Shown here: one piece after another, positions 36,362 to 44,985 of the stretch
Numbering within the stretch: the stretch's first letter is position 1
Layout of the letters: each line of letters begins with the position of its first letter
From: Actinobacteria bacterium 69-20
GTDB taxonomy: Bacteria > Actinomycetota > Actinomycetes > Mycobacteriales > Nakamurellaceae
Reading direction: 5' to 3'
Length of the DNA: 64,000 nt
Assembly (NCBI GenBank): GCA_001897425.1
Contig: MKSW01000013.1
Coordinates: 100,302 to 164,301 of the forward strand
Made by a program: the position numbers and the translations under genes
The notes under the pieces: model-generated
What the model was told of the DNA's origin: nothing
The model's input: the letters and a program-made list of their open reading frames with translations, nothing else
Databases searched by the model: none

Positions 36362-36903
36362 CCGGGCTCACCGCGATACAACGGTGCCTTCCCAGCGGCG
36401 CGGACCGCGGCGCAATTCTTGTAGTAGACGTCGCCGCCGGCAGGTGGCGGTGGCGATGGCGGTGCGACCGTAGTCTTCGGCGCCAGTGGCTTGGTGGTCT
36501 TCGGAGCGACCTTGGTAGTCTTCGGAGCGACCTTGGTGGCCTTCGGCGGAGCGGACTTCGTGGTAGGAGCGACTGCCTTCGTCGTCTTCGGAGCCGCCGC
36601 GCTGGTGATCTTTGGGGCAAGTCTCGTCGTAGAGGCGGCAGGCCTGGACGCAGAGGCCGTCTTGGCCAGAGTCCTCGCCGCTGCGCTAGAGGTCAGCGAG
36701 GACGTCGATGTCGATGGAGTAACCGTCGACGTTTCCGCCTCCGTCGTGCTCGGCGGGTCCTTGGTGGGCGACGTCGGCGACGTCACCACCTCAATGACAT
36801 CCGATGCTCCAGCCGATGACGACGGACCATCCGCCGTGCCAGCCTTGCACCCCGCCAGCAGCGAGGCTGCGATAAGCATCGCAGCGACCCGTCGAATCAT
36901 CAT
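36313..36903 (-). CDS. Excalibur-domain lipoprotein
   Basis: A 196-residue protein with a lipoprotein signal (MLIAASLLAGC), a long Ser/Thr/Pro/Lys linker and a C-terminal excalibur calcium-binding domain (YYKNCAAVRAAGKAPLYRGE then AGLDRDGDGVACE). The D-R-D-G-D-G-V-A-C-E end is the diagnostic calcium-binding motif. The linker carries 7-residue PKTTKVA repeats, from 21-bp DNA repeats. The ATG at 36903 follows AAGGTGG at suitable spacing. Likely on the outer face of the membrane; role unknown. Confidence 0.88.
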   Translation of the reverse strand: MMIRRVAAMLIAASLLAGCKAGTADGPSSSAGASDVIEVVTSPTSPTKDPPSTTEAETSTVTPSTSTSSLTSSAAARTLAKTASASRPAASTTRLAPKITSAAAPKTTKAVAPTTKSAPPKATKVAPKTTKVAPKTTKPLAPKTTVAPPSPPPPAGGDVYYKNCAAVRAAGKAPLYRGEPGYRAGLDRDGDGVACE

Positions 36904-37153
36904 CGCCCCCACCTTTATCGGCCCCGCCCCGTACCTGGACGATCGGCAGCGGGCAGCACGACTCAAGATGGTGGGCGAGTATGGGAGGACGGCGGCCCGG
37001 ATTCGTGATGGCTACCACGGGTTGGATCCGGTCGTGAATGCCAGACCGCAAGTGCACGTCATTGCAGGTATCACTCGGTCGAGCTGAGGGGATCCCCTAC
37101 TGCTCGGCTAGCGCCTCGCAGCGGGGGCCCATTCGATTCGCTCTGCCCGTATT

Positions 37154-37207
37154 ACGTGTTCGGGGGCCCCACCTCAGCTAGCGCTTCGGCGGGGCCCCCG
37201 AACACGT
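37154..37207. terminator. Perfect 17-bp inverted repeat beyond tRNA-Ala
   Basis: Arm acgtgttcgggggcccc (37154-37170) is exactly complementary to 37191-37207, with a 20-base loop. It directly follows the 3' end of tRNA-Ala on the minus strand and shares one base with the encoded CCA. A long GC stem without a T-run is common for actinobacterial terminators. A related but imperfect copy of the loop region lies at about 37103-37130. Confidence 0.6.
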
Positions 37208-37282
37208 GGTGGAGCTGAGGGGAATCGAACCCCTGACCTCTTCGATGCGAACGAAGCGCGCTACCAACTGCGCTACAGCCCC
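37207..37282 (-). tRNA. tRNA-Ala(CGC)
   Basis: A 76-nt tRNA including encoded CCA. Stems fold well: acceptor GGGGCTG with CAGCTCC, anticodon stem CTTCG/CGAAG enclosing TTCGCAT, and T-arm AGGGGTTCGAATCCCCT. The anticodon CGC reads GCG. The acceptor has the G3-U70 wobble pair that marks alanine tRNAs, which confirms the identity. It precedes the GlpR gene region without a visible operon link. Confidence 0.95.
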
Positions 37283-37420
37283 AGGGGCCCGCGGCTTGCC
37301 GCGCGCCAGCGTCAAGGATAGCAGCCCGTCCGCGCCGTCACGCCCACCGAGTAGGACGACGTCCTCGTCGAAACGTGATCACACGACCATACGGTCGACG
37401 GTGCCGAGCGCGGCGGAGGA

Positions 37421-38806
37421 TCAGCCGGCGCGGCGGCGCGAGATCGCTGGGCGGTAGTACTCGAGGTCGTCGAACGCCGGATCGCTGTCCTCGAAATCCA
37501 CGGGCTCGCCGCGCAGGTAGGACGACGGCGGAACCGTCGGCCGCACATGGGATCTGACGAGATAGTCCGATTCGACATCGGCGCCGACACGGGGCATCTC
37601 GCCCGTCCGGTGCGCATAGACCTGCTCGGCGACGCTCGGCCGATACCCGGGGCGGATCTGTCGTGCCCGCTCCAGCCGCGCGGCTCTACGTTGGCGAATG
37701 GCCTCTTCGATCCGCACCTGCCGGCGCAGATACGCCAAGTACAGCACCAGCAGCACGCCAGCGGCGACGGTGGCGACCCAGCCGTACCCGATGCCGAGCA
37801 ACCCGACCGGCACTCCGGCGAGCATCAGCGCAACAAGAACGAGCGCGACGCGCCTGCGTTGCCGGAACCGGTAGGCGCGCGCCCGCTCGGCCGCGCGGGG
37901 GTCGAACCCACCCCGACCGGGCCGCACCGGGACGGGGCGATAGCCGACGACGTCACCCACCTCACGCTCATCGCCAGGGGCGCGATACGGTGCCCGCTCC
38001 GAACGCTCCCGTCCCGCCGCCGGGGCACGATCATCGACGCGCGATTCCCCGCGCCACAACGGTTTCGCATCTCCCGAGTGCACTGCGTGTTCCTGCTCCC
38101 AATCGTCGGCGGCGTCGCGCACGCGGCCCGAGCGACGCGACTCCGGCTCGCCCACTGCGCGTACCGCAAGATTGTCGGCACGACCCACCGGCTCTCCCCG
38201 ATCCGTTTCGACCGAAACCTCGTCGCGTGCGAACACGCGCTGTCCGGCCCGATCGCGACGCTCGTCGAGGGCAACATCACGGTGCACCGGACCCACATCG
38301 CCAGCAGTATCGTCCGCATCCTCGACATCGCCGACAAGGTCAGCGGCCTCGGTCACCCGCACCGGCCGGGAAGCCGAAGCGCGTACGTCAACCGCACGCG
38401 AGCCCGCCGCCGTAGCACCGCCCGCGCGACGCATCGCGTCCCGGTCGACGTCGTTCCGCTCGGCGCCAATCGCAAGACCCTCGCCGTCCGCGACGCCCGC
38501 TACGGCGAGATCCCCGGCGCCATCGGCCAGATCACCAACCAAATCCTCCGAAATACCATCCGCCGCGACATCCTCGGCGTCATCAGCGAAGTCTTCCCCG
38601 ACGACATCCCCCCGAACCACCGCCGTGCGGCTCAGCACCGGACGTCGGCGGCCCCGCATCCCACGGCGCTCCAGAACCCGGAAACCTGCACTGTCCTCAT
38701 GATTCTCGGGCACCTGCTCGCGCCGCTTGGCGATCATGGGCACCAGCACCACGAGCCACGCCACGACAAGGCCGACCAGAATCAGCGACGTCGGCAAGGA
38801 CGGCAT
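37421..38806 (-). CDS. glpR: GlpR, membrane receptor of the gephyrin-like protein Glp
   Basis: A 461-residue protein with an N-terminal helix (LILVGLVVAWLVVLVPMIAK), two more helices at about 330-370, and C-terminal conserved SYLRGEPVDFEDSDPAFDDL. This is the layout of Rv0996-type proteins, studied in Corynebacterium glutamicum as the receptor that recruits Glp to the septum. The gene lies close to Glp and RimJ as in mycobacteria. The ATG at 38806 follows GAAAGGGG. The segment between about 70 and 300 is long, acidic and Asp/Gly/Arg-rich, apparently disordered and longer than in related proteins of about 350 residues. Functional transfer from the C. glutamicum work is by synteny and topology. 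Confidence 0.8.
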   Translation of the reverse strand: MPSLPTSLILVGLVVAWLVVLVPMIAKRREQVPENHEDSAGFRVLERRGMRGRRRPVLSRTAVVRGDVVGEDFADDAEDVAADGISEDLVGDLADGAGDLAVAGVADGEGLAIGAERNDVDRDAMRRAGGATAAGSRAVDVRASASRPVRVTEAADLVGDVEDADDTAGDVGPVHRDVALDERRDRAGQRVFARDEVSVETDRGEPVGRADNLAVRAVGEPESRRSGRVRDAADDWEQEHAVHSGDAKPLWRGESRVDDRAPAAGRERSERAPYRAPGDEREVGDVVGYRPVPVRPGRGGFDPRAAERARAYRFRQRRRVALVLVALMLAGVPVGLLGIGYGWVATVAAGVLLVLYLAYLRRQVRIEEAIRQRRAARLERARQIRPGYRPSVAEQVYAHRTGEMPRVGADVESDYLVRSHVRPTVPPSSYLRGEPVDFEDSDPAFDDLEYYRPAISRRRAG

Positions 38807-38943
38807 GTCGGCCCCTTTCCGGATCAAGGCCCCGAACCCAGCGAACCCGGAGCAACCAACGCCCCCGCGCCGAAGGCACAGAGCTACTGCTTGATCACGC
38901 TAGCCACTCCAGTCACACATGCCCCGTAGGACACGCCCACGCG

Positions 38944-39630
38944 TTAGCCACATCGGCCCTCACCTCGCCGCAAGTAGGCACCCACCAGAGCAAGCGCCGG
39001 GTCCGAGCCCCCCGGCATCTCCTCGACCGTCAGCGCAAACAGCAGGTGATCCCGCCATGCCCCGGCGATGTCGAGATACCGCCGCAGCAGCCCTTCCTCC
39101 CGCATCCCGAGGTGCCCCACCACCGCCCGGCTCGCCGCGTTCTCCGGCGCGATCGTCGCCTCGACCCGGTGCAGCCCGACCGGTCCGAGCGCATGCGCCA
39201 CGGCCAATGCCACCGCCCCCGTCGCGACACCGTGGCCCGTCATCTCCGACGACACCCAATACCCCACCCACGCCGAGCTCACGGATCCGCGCTGGATTCC
39301 CCCGAGTGTCACCTGCCCGACGAATTCGTCATCGACGATCACGGCGAACGGCAGGCACGTCCCGCGACGGGCGGCCCACCCGAGCGCCGCACGCGCCGCA
39401 CGCCATGCCGCGGGCGAATGACGCTCGGTCCAGCTCAGCGGGCTCGTCGCATCCCACCGCTCGATCAGCTCCCGATCCCGCAGCCGCAGGCGCCGCCAGG
39501 CCGCACCGTCGCGCCGGCGCAGCGGCCGCAGCCGCACCGCACCCGCGCGCGAAGGCAGGGGGCCCAATTCCGCGGGCCAGCCGGGGTGCCGCGGGTTCCG
39601 TGACGACGCAGGCCCGATCAGGACGCCCAT
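38944..39630 (-). CDS. rimJ: RimJ-type GNAT N-acetyltransferase
   Basis: A 228-residue GNAT acetyltransferase of the RimJ/RimL type. N-terminal VRLRPLRRRDGAAWRRLRLR, the central VGQVTLGGIQRGSVSSAWVG and the acetyl-CoA-binding MTGHGVATGAVALAVAHAL followed by VEATIAPENAASRAVVGHLG are recognisable. Family members acetylate N-termini, ribosomal proteins or small molecules; the true substrate is unknown. It is in the same order as Rv0995 beside MoeA1 in mycobacteria, and lies 33 bp downstream of the Glp gene, indicating an operon. Confidence 0.9.
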   Translation of the reverse strand: MGVLIGPASSRNPRHPGWPAELGPLPSRAGAVRLRPLRRRDGAAWRRLRLRDRELIERWDATSPLSWTERHSPAAWRAARAALGWAARRGTCLPFAVIVDDEFVGQVTLGGIQRGSVSSAWVGYWVSSEMTGHGVATGAVALAVAHALGPVGLHRVEATIAPENAASRAVVGHLGMREEGLLRRYLDIAGAWRDHLLFALTVEEMPGGSDPALALVGAYLRRGEGRCG

Positions 39631-39663
39631 GACGCTGTTCCGCGCTCCGCGCCCATACCGGGA

Positions 39664-40890
39664 TCAGGCCCGCTGAGCCAGGAACGACACCGCGACCTCG
39701 GCCCCGATCGGCACGTCGATCACGTCCTCATCGATCAGCACCAGACAGTTGGCCTCGGCGAGCGATGCCAAGAAATGCGTTCCCCCCGCACCACCGAGGA
39801 TGTGCACCAGGTATTCCTCGTTGTCGTCCCGCATCAACTGGCCGCGCAGGAACTGCCGTCGGCCGGCCGGCGAAGAGATCGGCGCCAGCGTGCGCGCGGT
39901 CACGGTGCGGCGGTACGGATTCCGGCGACCGAGCATGGCGCGCAGCGCGGGCCGCACGATCACCTCGAACACGACGAGCGCGGACACCGGGTTGGCCGGG
40001 AGCAGGAAGGTCGGCACCTGGTCCGTGCCCAGCCGCCCGAACCCCTGGGTCGAGCCGGGCTGCATCGCCACCCTGGTCGTGTCGATCTCGCCCAGGTCCG
40101 CGAGCGCCTCGCAGACCACGTCTCCCGCGTAACCGCCGGCGGCGCCGGCAATCACCAGCGCCTCAGACACCAGCAACCGCGACTCGACCAGCTCGTGCAG
40201 CCGGCGTGCGTCGGACGGCCCGATGCCGACTCGCGTCACCTCGGCGCCGGCGTCCCGCGCGGCCGCGGCCAACGCGAAGGAGTTGACGTCGTACACCTGC
40301 CCCGGCCCCGGCTGGCGCGAGATGTCGACGAGCTCGTCGCCGACCGAAATGATCGACAGCCGCGGCCGCGGATGCACGAGCACCTTGTCCATGCCCACTG
40401 CCGCCAACAGCCCGACCTGCGCGGCACCGATGAACGCCCCGGACCGCACCGCCACGTCACCGGGCTGAACGTCCTCGCCGGTCCGCCGCACGTACGCCCC
40501 GGACGAAACCTTCGCGGTCACCGAGATCCGCGCCCCGTTGCTGTCCGCCGCGGCCCGCGGCACCACCGCATCCGCGATCGTCGGCAGCGGCGCCCCGGTC
40601 GCCACGAAGACCGCCTGCTGCGGCTGAAGCCGGTGCGCCGCACGGGATCCCGCGGCCACCTCGCCCACCACCGGCAGCACCACCGGCGCAACCTCGGTCG
40701 CCGCGTTCACGTCGACGGACCGCACCGCATATCCGTCGACGGCGGCCTGGTCGAACGCCGGCAGCGCGGAGGAGGCCACCACCTCCTGCGCGCACAGCAG
40801 ACCTTGCGCCTCGGAGATCGCGACACGCACCGGCGCGGGGGGCTGGGCGGCGGACAGCACGCGGTCGAGCTGGTCGGTGACGGAGCGCAT
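39664..40890 (-). CDS. glp: Glp/MoeA gephyrin-like molybdotransferase
   Basis: A 408-residue MoeA-family protein. Features: LPAFDQAAVDGYAVRSVDV near the N-terminus, VFVATGAPLPTIADAVVPR, the MPT-binding SVGDELVD, and LLPANPVSALVVFEVIVRPA. MoeA enzymes insert molybdate into adenylylated molybdopterin. In Corynebacteriales the paralogue in this neighbourhood (Glp) instead acts with GlpR and FtsZ in cell division. The catalytic status of this one was not decided. The ATG at 40890 gives the normal MoeA length; an upstream GTG would add about 59 unrelated residues. The gene is followed directly by rimJ. Confidence 0.86.
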   Translation of the reverse strand: MRSVTDQLDRVLSAAQPPAPVRVAISEAQGLLCAQEVVASSALPAFDQAAVDGYAVRSVDVNAATEVAPVVLPVVGEVAAGSRAAHRLQPQQAVFVATGAPLPTIADAVVPRAAADSNGARISVTAKVSSGAYVRRTGEDVQPGDVAVRSGAFIGAAQVGLLAAVGMDKVLVHPRPRLSIISVGDELVDISRQPGPGQVYDVNSFALAAAARDAGAEVTRVGIGPSDARRLHELVESRLLVSEALVIAGAAGGYAGDVVCEALADLGEIDTTRVAMQPGSTQGFGRLGTDQVPTFLLPANPVSALVVFEVIVRPALRAMLGRRNPYRRTVTARTLAPISSPAGRRQFLRGQLMRDDNEEYLVHILGGAGGTHFLASLAEANCLVLIDEDVIDVPIGAEVAVSFLAQRA

Positions 40891-41096
40891 CAACGACCGT
40901 CCCCCCGCAGCGGCACCGACCGGACGTGGCACTGGCTCATGGTCACCAACGCTAGCGTGTCGCGCACGGCGCAGGCTGCAGACACCGCCTCCAGCGCGCC
41001 AACCAGCGGGCAAACCGGCGCGAATCGATGCCGCCTGCGCCAGTTCCGAGCGCCCGCCGCCGGGCAATCGGACGCGCAGGCTGGGAAGATCCGAGT

Positions 41097-41963
41097 ATGA
41101 CGACGTTCGCGGCCAAGGCCGAATTGCGCCGACGCTTCGCGGAAGCGCGTCGGGCCAGGTCCGAGGCAGCGAGGATCGTTGCGCGTGCGCAGATCGCGGC
41201 GCACCTCCTCGATACGTTGACGACTCTCGCCCGTGAGCGGCCGGTCCGGGTTCGCCAGACGTCGCCGCTGACGGTGTGCATGTACCTGCCGCTGCCGAGC
41301 GAGCCGCTGCCGCCTCGGCTCGCGGCGGATCTCGTCGACGCCGGGATCCGCGTGCTCGCGCCGATCGCGACGGCCGGCCAACCGCTCGACTGGTGCGTCA
41401 TCGACAGCGACGGCCTGCCGGACAGCGACGGTCTGCCCGGCGCGAGCGGGGCCTTCGTGACCGGTTCGTTCGGCCTGCTCGAACCGACCGGACCGCGCCT
41501 CGGGCCGGCAGCCATCCGCGGCGCCGATGTCGTACTGACGCCGGCGCTGGCCGTGGACTCCGCGGGGATCCGCCTGGGCCGCGGCGGCGGCCATTACGAC
41601 CGCTCGCTCGCACTCCTGCGGGAGGCCGACGAGGCCACGAAAACGCCCGGGCCGTCCGCGCCGCACGCGCCGCCAAAGCTTCGACCGGGAGCTCGGCCCG
41701 AGAACAGCGTCATACCCGGTTCGGACGCGCGCGTGATCGCCGTGCTCTTCGACGGGGAGATCGTGGCCGAGTTGCCGCGCGAACCTCACGACGTGCCGGT
41801 GACGGACATCGTGACGCCGGAGTTCGGGCTGTGCCATATTCCGGGCCATGCCCCGGACCAGCTGCCGCGCAACGCACCGGGCCGCGCGTCGGTCGGGGCG
41901 CGGAACACGGCCCGTCGCCGCAATGTTGCGAAAGTCGACGTGCACGGAGCAAAATCGACTTAG
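41097..41963 (+). CDS. 5-formyltetrahydrofolate cyclo-ligase family protein
   Basis: A 288-residue protein with a standard cyclo-ligase core: KAELRRRFAEARRARS (N-terminal basic helix), MYLPLPSEP, and the ATP/folate loop GIRLGRGGGHYDRSL. The enzyme converts 5-formyl-THF to methenyl-THF using ATP. It is about 90 residues longer than usual: there is a 30-residue Pro/Ala-rich insertion after the HYDRSL segment and a C-terminal basic tail. It is divergent from Glp across 206 bp, as in M. tuberculosis, but galU is absent from between them. Confidence 0.85.
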   Translation: MTTFAAKAELRRRFAEARRARSEAARIVARAQIAAHLLDTLTTLARERPVRVRQTSPLTVCMYLPLPSEPLPPRLAADLVDAGIRVLAPIATAGQPLDWCVIDSDGLPDSDGLPGASGAFVTGSFGLLEPTGPRLGPAAIRGADVVLTPALAVDSAGIRLGRGGGHYDRSLALLREADEATKTPGPSAPHAPPKLRPGARPENSVIPGSDARVIAVLFDGEIVAELPREPHDVPVTDIVTPEFGLCHIPGHAPDQLPRNAPGRASVGARNTARRRNVAKVDVHGAKST

Positions 41964-42055
41964 CAGTCCGACGGTGCGAGTGCCAATCCCGAGCACGGTC
42001 GCTGTCGTGAAGAACCATCGCAGCTCGGCGCCGCGCGGCGCCGCCAGGAGGACAC

Positions 42056-42430
42056 GTGCCCACCTACCAATACGCCTGCAAGAATTGCGACTACGAGTTC
42101 GAGCAGGTCCAGGCGTTTTCGGACCCGGCGCTCACGGCCTGCCCACGGTGTGCGGGGCAGCTTCGCAAGGTCTACGGATCGGTCGGCGTCGTCTTCAAGG
42201 GCAGCGGGTTCTATCGCACGGATTCCCGGTCCGGTGCGAGCAAGTCGACCCTGTCGGCCGAGCACAAGGCCGAATCTAACGGGTCGTCCGGGAACGGGTC
42301 GGCGGAGCATAAGTCGACAGAGCATGGCTCGTCGGATCACGGCTCCGGGAAGGCAGCGAAGGCCGCGCCGGCTAAGGTTCCGGCCGGCGCATCCAGCGGA
42401 TCGTCCGCCCCGGCCAAGGCTGCCAGCTAG
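42056..42430 (+). CDS. FmdB-type zinc-ribbon protein (Ruc-like)
   Basis: A 124-residue protein with an N-terminal zinc ribbon (YACKNCDYEFEQV ... ALTACPRCAG, CxxC plus CxxC) and a low-complexity Ser/Gly/Ala/His tail. The M. tuberculosis orthologue by position, Rv0991c (Ruc), is a redox-regulated chaperone whose Cys residues bind zinc and whose tail is disordered. The same layout here suggests that role, by synteny and architecture. The start is a GTG behind AGGAGG. Confidence 0.88.
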   Translation: MPTYQYACKNCDYEFEQVQAFSDPALTACPRCAGQLRKVYGSVGVVFKGSGFYRTDSRSGASKSTLSAEHKAESNGSSGNGSAEHKSTEHGSSDHGSGKAAKAAPAKVPAGASSGSSAPAKAAS

Positions 42431-42595
42431 GCCGCTCCGCCTCGCCGCCCACCTTCCGTCGCGGCATCGAGTATGACGCTGTTCTGACGGTACGGATTCT
42501 GGTCCGCCGCGCTCGAGTTGTCCCCCTCCGCGGCAGTTGTCCACATTTCGGGAGATGCGCCTACGCGTCGGCGCCCACTGCGTAGCGTTCCGGGC

Positions 42596-43285
42596 ATGTC
42601 CCGTCCTGCGGCCGTCGATGCCCGCGATCTGCAGCGCCGCATGCCCGATCGAGTGTTGACCGCCCTGCGCCGTTACCGCCGCGGCGGTCGGCGGGCGCGC
42701 GCCCTGCGGCGTGTTGCGGCGGTCTTTCTGATGCTCCTGGCGGCCGGGTTCGCATCGATCCGGCCGTCGTCTCCGGGCGACGGCACCGCCATCGTCGTCG
42801 CGGCGCGCGATCTGGACATCGGTGTCGTGCTGGCGGCCGCCGATCTGAGCCTCCAGGCAGTGGCAGACCCGCCGGACGGGGCCGTCCGCGCGTCGAACGG
42901 TGGCACTGCCGGCACGGTCGGACGCACGCTGGCGAGCCCTGTCCGCCGCGGCGAGATCCTCACCGACGTCAGGCTTCTCGGCCAGGCCGGGCCGCGTGCC
43001 GGCCCCGGTCGGGTCGCTGTTCCGGCGCGCCTCGGCGACGCCGATGTGGTCGAGTTGCTCCGTCCGGGCATGCATGTCGCCCTGGTGTCGGTGCCGCGCG
43101 ACGGCACCGCGCCGGCACGCTCGTTCACGGATGACGCCGTGGTGCTCTCCGTGGCGGACGCCGCCACCGGCGCACTCTCCGCGCAGAATCAGGGCCGCAT
43201 CGTGGTTTTCGCCGTGCCGTCCGCCGCGGCGGATGCGGTGGCGGCCGCCGGGCTCACCGGGGCGATCGCGCTCAGGTTCCACTGA
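42596..43285 (+). CDS. SAF-domain protein (CpaB/RcpC-like)
   Basis: A 229-residue protein with one N-terminal membrane helix (RRVAAVFLMLLAAGFASI) and an extracytoplasmic SAF domain: TAIVVAARDLDIGVVLAAAD, VGRTLASPVRRGEILTDVRL. CpaB/RcpC relatives take part in Flp pilus assembly, but no pilus genes are present, so that role is unsupported. Conserved beside MscL in this neighbourhood of Mycobacteriales. The ribosome-binding site is weak. Confidence 0.82.
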   Translation: MSRPAAVDARDLQRRMPDRVLTALRRYRRGGRRARALRRVAAVFLMLLAAGFASIRPSSPGDGTAIVVAARDLDIGVVLAAADLSLQAVADPPDGAVRASNGGTAGTVGRTLASPVRRGEILTDVRLLGQAGPRAGPGRVAVPARLGDADVVELLRPGMHVALVSVPRDGTAPARSFTDDAVVLSVADAATGALSAQNQGRIVVFAVPSAAADAVAAAGLTGAIALRFH

Positions 43286-43390
43286 CGTGACCAGCCACGT
43301 TATAATTCCGTGCCCAGAATGCCGGTGCCGCCCGGTGTTCTGGTTCGGTCCATCGGCATGCGCGGCACCCGACTCCGAAAGGACAGGCAC

Positions 43391-43795
43391 ATGCTCAAGG
43401 GATTCAAGGACTTCGTGCTGCGCGGCAATATCGTCGAACTGGCGGTCGCGTTCGTTATCGGCGCCGCGTTCGCGACGCTGGTCAACACGTTCGTGTCCGC
43501 CATCATCAAGCCCATCCTGGCCATCATCACGCCGGGCCAGACCCAGGGCTTCGGCTTCCATCTCGTCTCGGGGAAGGCGGCGACGTTCATCGACATCGGC
43601 GTTCTGATCAATTCGATCATCGTGTTCGTGCTGACGGCGGCGCTGATCTACTTCCTGCTCGTCGTGCCGATGAACGCGATCAACCAGCGCCGGGCCGCGC
43701 GCGCCGGTGCGCCGGAGGAGGAGCCGGCTGCGCCCACCGAGACCGAGCTGCTCATCGAGATCCGGGACCTGCTGAAGGCGCAGAGCCGCGGCTGA
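43391..43795 (+). CDS. mscL: Large-conductance mechanosensitive channel MscL
   Basis: A 134-residue membrane channel that opens under high membrane tension and protects from hypo-osmotic shock. The N-terminal amphipathic helix (MLKGFKDFVLRGNIVELAVA), TM1 (FVIGAAFATLVNTFVSAIIK), the periplasmic loop, TM2 (VLINSIIVFVLTAALIYFLL) and the charged C-terminal helix (LLIEIRDLLKAQ) are all present. Length is standard. The ATG at 43391 follows GAAAGGACAG. It lies close to Mog, as in M. tuberculosis. Confidence 0.97.
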   Translation: MLKGFKDFVLRGNIVELAVAFVIGAAFATLVNTFVSAIIKPILAIITPGQTQGFGFHLVSGKAATFIDIGVLINSIIVFVLTAALIYFLLVVPMNAINQRRAARAGAPEEEPAAPTETELLIEIRDLLKAQSRG

Positions 43796-43817
43796 CCGAC
43801 GACTGTCCCGCGGCTGG

Positions 43818-43840
43818 GGGCCGGCGCGTCATGCCGGCCC
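43818..43840 (+). terminator. Hairpin after mscL
   Basis: Perfect 8-bp stem GGGCCGGC/GCCGGCCC with a 7-base loop (gcgtcat) 22 bp beyond the mscL stop. It lacks a T-run. It lies in the convergent gap before a small minus-strand gene. Termination is inferred from position. Confidence 0.5.
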
Positions 43841-44005
43841 GCCCTGGTAGCCGAGAACTCGTAGCTGCTGGCGGCGCGCGGTGCCGGTGATCGGTGCCGG
43901 CTCGTGCCTCGGGTTTGAGCCAACCGCGAACGTGACCGTGCGCCGTGCGTACCGACGAGTGCCCGGCCACGGGCCGCCTCCGGCCGAGTTGATTCGTGAG
44001 GCGAC

Positions 44006-44278
44006 TCACCGGCTGACGTGATGCGGCGGGCGGTTCGCCCGGTAGTGCTCCGCGGAGAATCCGCCGTGTTCCCCCGGTTCCCGTTCGTCGTCGGTGGTCG
44101 CCGGCAGCACCGTGCCGAACACCTCGTCGATGCGGCGCCGGCGGCGCTCCCGGGCGCGCAGTTCTTGCTGCTCCCGATGCTCCTTGGTTCCGGCTTCGGG
44201 TGGCTTCGCGGGCTCGTCGCGTGAGGTGTTTCCGGAGCTCAGCGGCCCGGACGGGGCCGAACCATCGGACGGCGTCAT
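44006..44278 (-). CDS. Conserved small charged protein
   Basis: A 90-residue, highly charged protein of unknown function: a disordered N-terminal half, an Arg/Glu helix (EHREQQELRARERRRRR) and a conserved-looking end GFSAEHYRANRPPHH. It lies 19 bp after Mog on the same strand and probably shares its transcript. Composition and position match small proteins often seen beside Mog in Mycobacteriales, which I cannot name. Confidence 0.65.
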   Translation of the reverse strand: MTPSDGSAPSGPLSSGNTSRDEPAKPPEAGTKEHREQQELRARERRRRRIDEVFGTVLPATTDDEREPGEHGGFSAEHYRANRPPHHVSR

Positions 44279-44297
44279 ATTCGTCGCGCGGTCCCGG

Positions 44298-44795
44298 TCA
44301 CGCTTCCGGATCGGACAGCGCGCTGATCACATGCCGGGCGAGCGGGATCAGTGTGGCGAGCCCGTCGCGGATCGCGGCACGGGACGAGGCGATGTTCGCG
44401 ATCAGCGTCGATCCGGACACGCCGACCAGCCCGCGCGAGACGATCGCGTCGGTCACCCCGGCCGCCATCCCGGACCAGCGCAGCGCCTGCGCTATGCCCG
44501 GCAGGTCGCGGTCGATGACGTCGGCTGTCACGTCCGGTGTCACGTCGCGCGGCGACACGCCGGTGCCGCCCAGGGTGACCACGAGGTCCACGCCGCCGAT
44601 CACGGCGGTATTGATGGCGTTGCGGATGGCGGTCTCGTCGGAGGGGACCGCGACCGTTCCATCGACGGTGAACCCGGCCTCGGTGAGCAGTTCGGTGACC
44701 AATGCTCCCGCGCCGGCGTCGTCGTCGCCGTGGATCAGCTGATCGGACACCGACACGATCAGGGCACGGCCGACGTGGGTGTGCGGGAGTGTCAT
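44298..44795 (-). CDS. MogA/MoaB-family molybdopterin adenylyltransferase-like protein
   Basis: A 165-residue protein of the MoaB/Mog family, which adenylylate molybdopterin before metal insertion. The family motif TLGGTGVSPRDVTPD is present, as are RALIVSVSDQL and SRGLVGVSGSTLIANI. An AGGAGG site precedes the ATG at 44795. M. tuberculosis MoaB2 (Rv0984) has the same position beside MscL. Together with the Glp/MoeA gene 3 kb away it may support molybdenum cofactor supply for the molybdoenzyme in this window. Confidence 0.92.
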   Translation of the reverse strand: MTLPHTHVGRALIVSVSDQLIHGDDDAGAGALVTELLTEAGFTVDGTVAVPSDETAIRNAINTAVIGGVDLVVTLGGTGVSPRDVTPDVTADVIDRDLPGIAQALRWSGMAAGVTDAIVSRGLVGVSGSTLIANIASSRAAIRDGLATLIPLARHVISALSDPEA

Positions 44796-44985
44796 GGGCT
44801 CCTCCTGGACTTCTTCGAACCGGCAGGACGAGTCCGCCCGGCCCCGCAAGGCGCGTTGATCCAGCCTAACCATCGCGGCGGGTGGCCGCCGACGGCATCT
44901 CGCGCGCGTCGCGCGGCGGTACGCGGCCTGGGGCATCGGCGCCTTGGCGCACTGGCGTCGTGCTGCGGCGCCTTCGCCTGAGTCT

